Assembly: GCA_002633005.1 (NCBI GenBank)
Contig: NMRA01000008.1
Location: forward strand, 2,026,368 to 2,090,367
Direction of reading: 5' to 3'
DNA from: Phoronis australis
Taxonomy: Eukaryota > Phoronida > Phoronidae
DNA: 64,000 nt
The notes under the pieces are model-generated. The model was given only the letters and a program-made list of their open reading frames with translations. It had not been told where the DNA came from and did not search any database. Both the position numbers and the translations under genes were made by a program. Of the stretch, positions 56,301 to 64,000 are shown one piece after another; the first letter of the stretch is position 1; each line of letters opens with the position of its first letter.

Positions 56301-59300
56301 CTTTCCTCCGTGTTCTGGAGAAGGATTGTTGCATGTGCGTGTTCTCATCCGCTTCCCTTCCCCACACGTTCCTGAGCACTCGGACCAGGCACCCCAAGGT
56401 GACCATTTGCCATCTATAGGACATTTTTTAACTGTATTCAGACACGTTTCTTTATCAGAGCTCGGACCTTGACATTGTTTCCCGCCGTGTTCAGGAGAAG
56501 GATTGGTGCACGTGCGTATTCTCGTTCTTTTTCCGTCACCACACGTTCCTGAACACTCAGACCAGACACCCCAAGGTGACCATTTGCCATGGATCGGGCA
56601 TTTTTTAACTGTGTTCAGACACGTTTCTTTATCAGAGCTCGGACCTTGACATTGTTTCCCACCGTGTTCAGGAGAAGGATTGGTGCACGTGCGTATTCTC
56701 GTTCTTTCTCCATCACCACAGGTTCCTGAACATTCCGACCAAGCACCCCACAGCGACCATTTGCCATGGATCGGACACTTTCCAATTGTATTCACACACC
56801 TTTCTTGATCAGAAGCAGGACCTTGACACTGTTTCCCTCCGTGATTAGGAGCAGGATTTGTGCATGTTCTCGTTCTTGTCTTTTCTCCATCGCCGCACGT
56901 TCCTGAACATTCTGACCAGCTACCCCAAACGGACCATGAGCCATCAACTGGACAATTCCTAATAGAATTGACACACTTTTGCTCATTAGAACCTGAACCT
57001 AGACACCCTTTTCCACCGTATCTTGGAGCAGGATTGGTGCACGTGCGTGTTCTCGACCGTTTCCCTTCCCCACACGTTCCTGAACACTCGGACCAGGCAC
57101 CCCAATATGACCATTTGCCATCGATCGGACATTTTTTGACAGTATTCAGACACGTTTCGTGATCAGAACTCGGACCTTGACATTGTTTCCCACCGTGTTC
57201 AGGATAAGGATTGGTGCACGTGCGTGTTCTCGTTCGTTTACCATCACCACATGTTGCTGAACACTCAGACCAGGCACCCCACAGCGACCACTTGCCATGG
57301 ATTGGACAGTTTCCAACTGCATTCAAACACTTTTCTTGATTATAATCCGGACCTTGGCATTGTTTCCCTCCATATTTAGGAGCAGGATTGGTGCATGTCC
57401 GCGTTCTAGTTCGTTCCCCTTCCCCACAAGTTCCTGAACAATCGGACCACACACCCCAAAGAGACCATTTACCATCTATTGGACACTTTCGTATTGAATT
57501 TACGCACTTTTCTTCATCAGAATTAGGCCCTATGCAATACATTCCACCGTGCTTTGGAGCAGGACTTGTGCACTGACGTGTTCTCGTTCGTTTCCCGTCA
57601 CCACACGTTCCTGAACACTCAGACCAAGCACTCCATGGCGTCCATTTACCGTCCACTGGACAGTCTCTGACTGCATTTACACAATATTCTCGATCTAAAT
57701 TTGGGCCGTTGCACTGTTTCCCACCGTGTTCAGGAGAAGGATTGGTGCATGTCCGCGATCTCGTCCGCTCACCGTCACCACAGGTTCCTGAACACTCGGA
57801 CCAGGCACCCCAAAGTGACCATTTGCCATGGAGTGGACACTTTCCAATTGTATTCACACACTTTTCCTGATCAGAGTTTGGACCCTGGCATTGTTTCCCA
57901 CCGTGTTCAGGAGCAGGATTGGTGCACGTCCGTGTTCTCCTTCTTTCTCCATCACCACACGTTCCTGAACACTCGGACCAGACACCCCAAAGCGACCACT
58001 GGCCATGGATCGGACATTTTGCAATTGTATTCACACACTTTTCTTTATCAGATGTTGGACCTTGACAGGGTTTCCCTCCGTGCTCTGGAGAAGGATTTGA
58101 GCATGTCCGTGATCTTGTCTTCTCCCCTTCACCACAGGTCCTTGAACACTCGGACCAGGCACCCCAAGGTGACCATTTTCCATGGATTGGACATCTTCCA
58201 ATTGTATTTACACATTTTTCCTGATCAGAACTCGAACCTTGACACTGTTTCCCTCCATGTTCAGGAGCAGGATTTGTACATGTCCGTGTTCTCGTTCTTA
58301 ATCCATCACCGCATGTTCCTGAACACTCGGACCAAGCACCCCAAAGGGACCATGTGCCATCAACAGGGCATTTGGTAATGGAATTGACGCATTTTTCTTT
58401 ATCAGAACTGGAATCTTGACACCCTTTTCCACCGTGTTCTGGAGCAGGATTTGTGCACGTCCGTGTTCTTGTTCTTTCTCCTTCTCCACACGTTCCTGAG
58501 CACGCAGACCAAGCACCCCAAATCGACCATTTGCCATGGATCGGGCACTTTTCGACTATATTCACACACTTTTCTTTATCAGAACTCTTTCCTTGACACA
58601 AGTTCCCACCGTGCGCAGGAGCAGGATTTGTGCAAGTACGCGTTCTCGCCCGTTCCCCTTCACCACACGTTTCTGAACACTCGGACCACGCACCCCAAAG
58701 AGACCATTTACCCTGTACTGGACATTTTCCTATTGTATTTACACACTTTTGTTCTTCAGAACTAGGCCCAAGGCAATACTTTCCGCCGTGCTTAGGTGCA
58801 GGATTTGCGCATCGGCGTGTTCTCGTTCGTTCTCCATCACCACACGTTCCTGAACACTCAGACCAAGCACCCCACGGCGTCCATTTACCATCCACTGGAC
58901 AGTCTTTCACTGCATTCACGCAATGTTCTTGATCAACTTTTGGACCAGTGCATTGTTTCCCACCATGTTCAGGAGAAGGATTTTTGCACGTCCGCGTTCT
59001 CATCCGCTCCCCGTCACCACAAGTTCCTGAACACTCAGACCAGGCACCCCAGAGAGACCATTTACCATGTATTGGGCACTTCTGAACTGTGTTCACACAT
59101 TTTTCTTGATCAGAATTCGGGCCTTGACATTGTGTCCCACCGTGTGCAGGAGAAGGATTTGTACACGTCCGTTTTCTCGTCCGCTCCCCGTCACCACATG
59201 TTCCTGAACACTCAGACCAGGCACCCCAAAGCGACCATTTGCCATTGACTGGACAATTTTTCATTGTATTCACACATGGCTCAGTATCAGTTTTTGTGCT

Positions 59301-62300
59301 TCCACATTGTTTCCCACCAAATTGAGGCGCTGGATTGGTACAAGTTCGTGTTCTCGTCCGTTCTCCTTTACCACAGGTTCCAGAACATTCCGACCAAGTA
59401 CCCCAAAGCGACCACTTGCCGTGAACTGGACAATTTTTTATTGAATTTGCACAAATTTCTTGATCTGAACTTTGACCATGACACTGTTTGCCACCATTTT
59501 CAGGAGCAGGATCTGTGCATGTCCGTGTTCTTGTCCGTTTCCCATTACCACATGTTCCTGAACACTCAGACCAGGCTCCCCAAGGCGTCCACTTGCCATT
59601 TATAGGGCATTTTCCAATTGAATTCACACACTCTTCTTTATCGGATCTAAGCCCTACACAATACTTTCCACCGTGTTTAGGAGCAGGATTCGTACACGCC
59701 CGAGTTCTTGTCCTTTCCCCGTCACCACACGTTCCCGAACACTCGGACCAGGTGCCCCAAGAAGCCCATTTACCATTTACTGGACAGTCTCGCACTGAAT
59801 TCACACAATTTTCTCTGTCTAATCCCGAGCCTTCGCATTGTTTCCCACCGTGATCAGGAGAAGGATTTGTACATGTCCGTGATCTCGTCCTCTTTCCGTC
59901 ACCACAAGTTCCGGAACATTCAGACCAGCTTCCCCAAAGTGACCATTTGCCATGGATTGGACATTTTTCAACTGTGTTCACACATTTTTCTTTATCAGAA
60001 GTCGGACCTTGGCACTGTTTCCCACCGTGTGCAGGAGAAGGATTTGTACACGTCCGTTTTCTCGTCCGTTCCCCGTCACCACATGTTCCTGAACACTCAG
60101 ACCAGCCACCCCAAAGCGACCATTTGCCATTGACTGGACAATTTTCCATTGAATTCACACATGGCTCTGTGTCAGTATTTGTGCTTCCACATTGTTTCCC
60201 ACCAAATTGAGGCGCTGGATTGGTACAAGTTCGTGTTCTCGTCCGTTCCCCTTCACCACACGTTCCTGAGCAGTCCGACCAAACACCCCAATTTGTCCAT
60301 TTGCCATCTACAGGACAGTTCTTCATTGAATTGACACACTTTTCGTGATCTGAACTGGGACCTTGACATTGTTTTCCACCGTGTACGGGAGCAGGATTTG
60401 TGCACGATCGCGTTCTCGTTCGTTCCCCAACACCACATGTTCCTGAACACTCGGACCAAGTACCCCAAAATGACCATTGGCCATGGATTGGACATTTCCC
60501 AATTGTATTCACACACGTTTCTTTGTCAGAACTGGTGCCTTGGCACTGTTTACCACCGTGCTCTGGCGTAGGATTTGTGCACGTCCGTTTTCTCGTCCGT
60601 TCACCATCACCACACGTTCCTGAACAATCGGACCAGGCACCCCAAAGCGACCATTTCCCATTGACTGGACAATTTTCCACTGAATTCACACAAGGCTCTG
60701 TCTCAGTACTTGCGCTTCCACAATGTTTCCCGCCAAACTTAGGTGCTGGATTGGTGCACGTTCGTGTTCGCCTTCTTTCTCCTTCTCCGCAGGTCCCAGA
60801 ACACTCCGACCAAGTACCCCAAAGCGACCATTTCCCATTGACTGGACAATTTTCCACTGAATTCACACAAGGCTCTGTCTCAGAACTTGCGCTTCCACAT
60901 TTTTTCCCGCCAAATTTAGGAGCTGGATTGGTGCACGTTCGTGTTCGCCTTCTTTCCCCTTCTCCGCAGGTCCCAGAACACTCCGACCAAGTACCCCAAA
61001 GTGACCATTTGCCATTGACTGGACAATTTTCCACTGGATTCACACAAGGCTCTGTCTCTGTACTTGTGCTTCCGCATTGTTTCCCGCCAAACTGAGGTGC
61101 TGGATTGGTGCACGTTCGTGTTCGTTTTCTTTCTCCTTCTCCGCAGGTCCCAGAGCACTCCGACCAAGTACCCCAAAGCGACCATTTCCCATTGACTGGG
61201 CAATTTTCCACTGGATTCACACAAGGCTCTGTCTCTGTACTTGCGCTTCCACACTGTTTCCCGCCAAACTGAGGTGCTGGATTGGTGCACGTTCGTGTTC
61301 GCCTTCTTTCTCCTTCTCCGCAGGTCCCAGAACACTCCGACCAAGTACTCCAAAGCGACCATTTGCCATCTATTGGGCACTTTTCTCGTGCATTTACACA
61401 AGGCTCTGATTCACTGGGGTAGCCTTGACATTCTTTTCCGCCATTGCTTGGAGATGGATTAGTGCACGTTCGTGTTCGTTTTCTGTTGCCTTCGCCGCAT
61501 GTTCCTGAGCACTCTGACCACTGGGTCCACGCTGACCATACACCGTCAACAGGACACTTCACAGAATTCGTACAAACCTTTACCTCACTTGGGGATCCTT
61601 CACAACTTTTACCTCCATTGGCTGGAGTAGGATTCGAGCACTTTCTTGTTCTGGATTGTTGTCCCAGACCGCAACTTCCAGAACATTTCCCCCAATCACT
61701 CCAAAGCGACCAGCCTCCATTCACTGGACACGCCTTTTCGAAGCATTTGCTGCAAACAGAAAAATTTGTACTTGAAAAACATATAGGCTACTGTAACGTC
61801 GACTGTTCACTAAACTGTACGTTACCTATCCACAACTACACTAAGTTTGTTGCCTATTTGTATGGATTAGTTATTTACAGAATGTCTAAGAAAAATAAAC
61901 TTACGTGGTTTCGACGGAATTTCCACTGCAATCAAGACCACCATTTGACGGAGCGGGATTGTTACACTTTCGAGTCCGAGTACGCGCACCGTTGCCACAC
62001 GTTTTAGTGCATTTCCCATATTCACTCCAGCTGCTCCATGAACCATCAACCGGCACTTGTGGACCTGGAAGGGAAACCGTCATGTTTTTATTAGAAATCT
62101 ACGACAGCCTTCTGTCACTTTAGTCTCTTGTCAAATTGATTTAGACTACTTACCGTTATGAAATTGGTTTCAGTTCTTGCTTAGACTATCAATAATTTGA
62201 ATGAACTGACGGCGTAGCTTTACTTGAGACCAAACTCAAGAAGTTTGGGGTTGACGGGAAAAAAGTCATTGCTTTGTTGAATTCCCTCATCTGTGTTATA

Positions 62301-63273
62301 GTCACAATCGATTCTACTTTCTTCATGCTATGGCTTTCGTCAGGTTTCTTGATACACAGTGAAAGTAAGTGGTTTTGTTGAACTGTAGTGATTTTATCGA
62401 AATCATTCACTCGTTCTAGCTGTTATCTTTGCTCATTAGTGGCTGGAAGGAAGTTGGTTCTGTTACACAGCATTGTGGGTAAAGATTGTAGAATAACTTA
62501 AAACGGCGCTGTGGTGTTCTGGGAAGTGATTGGGTTCCACATCCCGAATTCAATTCTATACTTTTGCGGTCGAAAGAAAACGCAATGTATAATTAGCCTA
62601 CTTTTTGTAAGGTATGGCCGATAACACGCACTTTCGGAACCGAATAGTAGAAGTTCAGAAAGATCTATCAGCTTTTCCGTTATCAATGTCTGCAGTGCAA
62701 CTCACTATGCAACAGTATCACTTCATTGGCATCCAAATGACCAAAGCAAACTATTCACAATGCAAAATGGTGATTAGTACAACTGCAGTGTGCCCTACGG
62801 ACGCACGGCATTGGGTAACCACTCGCGTAGAATCAGCGGTATTCCGGTGGGAAGTGTTGTGTTTGTAAAATCAGTGAGTGAAACCAGTGCGCCGAATTGG
62901 TAGAGCACAGGGCTTTGACGGAGACATTACTGTTACACTTGTAAAGAATAGTATCGAATGCTTACAACGCGTTGATCTTTGATTTCTGTTATTACAAAAT
63001 TGCCGTTATTCAAAATTGTTTTGATATTTTATAGAATGCTTAATCAAAAGACAATAAAAATTCTGGCATGTGGATATTATTCCCGGTCAACTTACTGCTA
63101 CACGTGATGCCGTTTCCTGTGTAACCTTGGTTACATATACATTTACGAGTTCCCTGTTCAACTGTACATCGGGCATGTGCCGAGCATTTGTGTGTCTGCG
63201 CTGTTGGATCAGATGAGGGCGTCTTGCACGTGTACTGTAGTGTACAGGCGTCATTCAGCCATGTTTCACCCAG
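44262..63273 (-). CDS. Giant secreted TSP1-CBM14-LamG matrix protein, 12 exons, 5' end missing
   Basis: Gene-level entry. Exons in transcript order: 63273-63096, 62064-61905, 61749-52367, 50443-50295, 49425-49241, 48948-48739, 47999-47793, 47585-47418, 47070-46831, 45707-45601, 45378-45196 and 44336-44262. With one surplus base (N at 50365) discounted they sum to 11,244 bases: 3747 residues plus TAG, all phases compatible. Domain order: EGF, 56 thrombospondin type-1 repeats, three chitin-binding type modules with a Thr-rich linker, one laminin-G/concanavalin-like domain. All are disulfide-rich extracellular modules, so the protein is secreted or cell-surface; I see no membrane segment. CBM14 followed by LamG is the C-terminal layout of Pif-type shell-matrix proteins, which suggests chitin binding in an extracellular matrix, cuticle or shell (inference). 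The signal peptide and N-terminal domains are not found. Confidence 0.9.
44912..45083. mobile_element. 172-bp inverted-repeat element near the LamG exons
   Basis: agtgcagccgtgaaaacgat then gtttcga on the left pairs with tcgaaacgtcgttttcatac then tgcac on the right. Pairing continues inward through attaat..aaa..catcctc..ggt. It lies in the last intron of the TSP1 gene (44337-45195). Confidence 0.7.
45196..45378 (-). CDS. TSP1-gene exon 11, LamG core
   Basis: Acceptor cgtctttag, donor gtaagt, 61 codons, phase 0 both ends. It encodes [20 protein letters not shown] then YVDN and later [20 protein letters not shown]...LYVDN is the signature strand pair of LamG/pentraxin-like jelly-roll domains. 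An in-frame readthrough stop exists at 45151, but splicing to 44336 restores a complete domain. Confidence 0.9.
45601..45707 (-). CDS. TSP1-gene exon 10, LamG middle
   Basis: Acceptor ttcctcaacag, phase 1 in. Encodes [20 protein letters not shown] then [15 protein letters not shown]. The start is firm. The donor is not: the only phase-0 site that keeps the domain reads TCG|gttcgt, which is weak. Contiguity of LEIKTS with VSKEGWHHV is typical for the fold and supports it. Confidence 0.72.
46831..47070 (-). CDS. TSP1-gene exon 9, LamG first half
   Basis: Acceptor tttttccag, donor gtgagt, phase 1-1. Encodes [20 protein letters not shown], then [27 protein letters not shown] and GLLANGDC. The order (LPL..DF, ATFDGKS, SFWYK) is that of LamG-3/concanavalin-like domains. 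Confidence 0.9.
47418..47585 (-). CDS. TSP1-gene exon 8, third chitin-binding type module
   Basis: Acceptor tttcattcgtgtag, donor gtaagt, phase 1-1, 55 codons. Encodes [20 protein letters not shown] then [20 protein letters not shown] and CLCSS. YYLV.LN...YTCPAGTVF...C is a peritrophin-A/CBM14 pattern. The open frame extends further upstream, but only this acceptor gives the required phase. Confidence 0.82.
47793..47999 (-). CDS. TSP1-gene exon 7, second chitin-binding type module and Thr linker
   Basis: Acceptor gtattgcag, donor gtaaat, phase 1-1. Encodes [20 protein letters not shown] then [20 protein letters not shown], followed by [17 protein letters not shown]. The Cys spacing and YYVC motif fit CBM14. 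The Thr/Pro stretch looks like a short mucin-type O-glycosylated linker. Confidence 0.85.
48326..48609. mobile_element. Second copy of the 19943-20350 element, inverted and truncated
   Basis: The complement reads gggcccggggtcaaatcttt, later ataagtgtcttattctgtgc and gaactcgaaatctcgagttc, then gggtctaggggtcat. This matches 19943-20206 in order. It lies in the intron between the first and second chitin-binding exons. Confidence 0.65.
48739..48948 (-). CDS. TSP1-gene exon 6, first chitin-binding type module
   Basis: Acceptor gttttag, donor gtatgt, phase 1-1, 69 codons. Encodes [20 protein letters not shown] then [20 protein letters not shown] and [24 protein letters not shown] and the six-cysteine spacing are classic peritrophin-A/CBM14 (chitin-binding type 2). 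Confidence 0.9.
49241..49425 (-). CDS. TSP1-gene exon 5, last TSP1 repeat
   Basis: Acceptor ctctttcag, donor gtaagc, 61 codons plus split codons. Encodes [20 protein letters not shown] then YRWRTRKC and [16 protein letters not shown] and CSRTCGGG are the C-mannosylation and O-fucosylation sites of a TSP1 domain. It is clearly more divergent than the repeats of the giant exon. Confidence 0.93.
49524..49663. mobile_element. Near-perfect 140-bp hairpin in an intron
   Basis: aatcctacactcgtctcaag...tatgggcaaaact is followed by its complement agttttgcccaggtcat...cgagtgtaggatt. The inner part also pairs (tcaaaatcc against ggattttga), so arms of about 65 bases meet at a very short loop. Either a palindromic MITE or a precursor-like hairpin. 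Confidence 0.75.
50295..50443 (-). CDS. TSP1-gene exon 4, TSP1 repeat with an apparent one-base sequence error
   Basis: Acceptor attatttctag, donor gtatgg. The first part encodes [20 protein letters not shown], the rest [20 protein letters not shown]. The two halves are in different frames, meeting at the single ambiguous base N at 50365. The exon is 149 bases where flanking phases need 148. Discounting N gives an ordinary TSP1 ([11 protein letters not shown]). I treat this as an assembly or base-call error, not a real frameshift. Confidence 0.8.
51328..52055. mobile_element. Large fold-back element with internal ~18-bp motif repeats
   Basis: The left arm (about 51328-51600) runs gcggaaaaaatccaggacac ... 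gaattaaattttctgcagga ... ccaaaatttaacacgtcatg ... gaggagaccacgtga. The right arm (about 51745-52055), on the other strand, gives gcggaaaaattccaggacac ... gaattaaattctctgtagga ... ccaaagtttaacacgccagg ... aggagatcacgtg. Within each arm a motif like gcaagaaattttct or its complement is repeated many times. Non-coding, in the intron directly after the giant TSP1 exon. Confidence 0.75.
52367..61749 (-). CDS. Giant intronless exon: 53 tandem TSP1 repeats
   Basis: Acceptor tctgtttgcag, donor gtaagt. Uninterrupted for 9383 bases (3127 codons plus split bases), about 59 residues or 177 bases per repeat; I count 53 repeats. The typical unit is [20 protein letters not shown], then [19 protein letters not shown], then a spacer to [13 protein letters not shown]. 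Six cysteines per repeat fit the TSP1 fold. WxxWxxW is the C-mannosylation motif, and CxxS/TCxxG, the POFUT2 O-fucosylation motif, is kept in 52 of 53 (unit 50 has CSGDC). The first two and last seven repeats are diverged. The inner ones are highly alike, with longer-period patterns. Function by family: extended extracellular rod, adhesion or matrix. Confidence 0.97.
61905..62064 (-). CDS. TSP1-gene exon 2, first TSP1 repeat
   Basis: Acceptor cccttccag, donor gtaagt, phase 1 in and 2 out. Encodes [20 protein letters not shown] then [21 protein letters not shown] complete TSP1 start with [10 protein letters not shown] and CTKTCGNG. Confidence 0.94.
62065..63095. other. TSP1-gene intron 1
   Basis: About 1 kb between the EGF exon and the first TSP1 exon. 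Open frames at 62189-62410 (-) and 62614-62868 (+) show nothing recognisable. gaattggtagagcaca at about 62897 looks like a tRNA box A but has no box B partner. Confidence 0.6.
63096..63273 (-). CDS. TSP1-gene first firm exon, EGF domain
   Basis: Acceptor ttatcatttcag, donor gtaagt, phase 0 in and 1 out, 59 codons plus one base. Encodes [16 protein letters not shown] and then [20 protein letters not shown] plus [19 protein letters not shown]...CxC..GYTGNGxTC is an EGF domain. The preceding [15 protein letters not shown] resembles the cysteine-rich lead-in seen before EGF in tectorin/zonadhesin-like proteins. Confidence 0.88.
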
Positions 63274-63381
63274 CTGAAATGATAATAACGCGTTCATGCA
63301 CCTACTCATGCGGTGTACTTAGGAGAAGAAAGCTATTATTACTAACATTTAGCCTGGTACAAAAGATCTCAAGTAGCTTAC

Positions 63382-63432
63382 CGTCAGCGAGACAATGCTC
63401 ATTGTCCCCAGCTGGTCCCAGCAGAGACGTGG
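63382..63432 (-). CDS. Possible upstream exon of the TSP1 gene
   Basis: The donor CTGACG|gtaagc ends a phase-0 open stretch encoding PRLCWDQLGTMSIVSLT, which would join LGETWLND of the EGF exon. The acceptor could be at 63433 (ataag) or 63412 (ctgggaccag); both keep the phase. An in-frame stop at 63480 bounds it. Only the donor and the phase support it. Confidence 0.3.
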
Positions 63433-63806
63433 CTTATCCCAATACCGACCGTTATGCACAGATGGCGTTTCAGCAAATTACGCCTCGCTCTGGCTATGTA
63501 ATTCATGTTGCTATAAGTACCTTTCGAACATACGGACACCTTTGAAGGATGTCGTTGATGTTTTCAAATCCTTCCCCAGCAAACAGTTTCATTCCGGCAA
63601 GTTATTCGCGAACGAAATCGTCAGCGAGCCATTTTTTCAGAAGTCCTTTTACTCCACAAATCTTTAATGAAAAATGGCTACGCTTACGATTTCGTTAGTG
63701 TGAAAAGAACCTTAAGATATGTGACCTTGATGGTTAGCCAAGTGCGTGTGCGTGTGCATGTGTGTGTGTGTGTTTGTGTGTGTGTGCGTGTGTGAGAGAG
63801 AGGGTG

Positions 63807-63837
<31 letters not shown>

Positions 63838-64000
63838 TTGCGCGCGCACGTGCGTACTTCGAGGCCATTGGCCCATAGTACAGCAAATCGATATGCGAAG
63901 ATATAGTCCCAAGAAAATCCTCTGATGAACGTATCCAGTAACATATCCATCAGAGGAGAAATACAAGACAGTAATTTATCAGTGATTAAAAGAATTTGCA
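63433..64000. other. Right-edge region, upstream of the TSP1 gene exons
   Basis: No supported coding sequence. Contains the GT/GC microsatellite at 63741-63854. The gene's N-terminal exons may lie to the right of the window. Confidence 0.5.
63741..63854. repeat. (GT)n/(GC)n compound microsatellite
   Basis: Alternating gtgtgt, gcgtgt and gagaga runs ending in gcgcgcgc. The His/Thr-rich frames on the - strand at 63684-63966 are products of this repeat. Confidence 0.95.

Noticed and set aside
52402-61462. About 30 open frames on the + strand across the TSP1 array (for example 60400-61095, 57701-58378)
   Set aside because: They repeat with the 177-base period of the TSP1 exon and have Pro/His/Ser-rich translations that mirror it; antisense shadows of a constrained repeat.
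62890-62960. tRNA gene suggested by gaattggtagagcaca
   Set aside because: Only a box A resemblance; no box B or closing stem follows.
63684-63966. His/Thr-rich open frames on the - strand
   Set aside because: Translation of a GT/AC microsatellite.

Overview
The window is animal nuclear DNA: AT-rich, with GT-AG introns, many short inverted-repeat elements, microsatellites and polyadenylation signals. Two multi-exon genes converge on a roughly 3 kb gap. I see nothing bacterial or viral. The phylum cannot be read off directly. The chitin-binding plus laminin-G C-terminus of the right-hand gene resembles Pif-type shell or cuticle matrix proteins, so a lophotrochozoan or another marine invertebrate is my best guess (inference).

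Left half, + strand, 8044-41560: a single NDRG-family gene (N-myc downstream-regulated, an alpha/beta-hydrolase fold without the catalytic serine). I recover 13 coding exons whose splice phases all join. They give 366 residues ending at the stop at 40325, followed by a 3' UTR of about 1.2 kb. The first coding exon or exons (about 25-35 residues by family comparison) are not identified; they lie somewhere in 1-8043 or left of the window. Introns reach 10.6 kb and hold minisatellites, several miniature inverted-repeat elements (some present twice), a long fold-back, a tRNA-like sequence and a tandem array of dead copies of one NDRG exon.

Middle, about 41560-44150: intergenic DNA between the two 3' ends. 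It holds two copies of a 150-bp dispersed repeat and no gene I can support.

Right half, - strand, 63273 down to 44262: a giant secreted matrix-type gene. Twelve supported exons encode, in order, EGF, one TSP1, a single 9.4-kb exon with 53 TSP1 repeats, two more TSP1, three chitin-binding (CBM14/peritrophin-A type) modules with a Thr-rich linker, and a C-terminal laminin-G-like domain that ends in a stop with a polyadenylation signal 80 bases further on. Every exon junction is in phase except at one TSP1 exon. There a lone ambiguous base (N at 50365) adds exactly one nucleotide; without it the reading frame is continuous for 3747 residues. The N-terminus, including any signal peptide, lies beyond 63273 and is not resolved.

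Nothing suggests that the two genes act together. The NDRG gene is cytoplasmic housekeeping or stress signalling. The TSP1 gene would act outside the cell as a long, heavily C-mannosylated and O-fucosylated filament that could bind chitin. I regard this TSP1-CBM14-LamG protein as the most likely undescribed item in the window.
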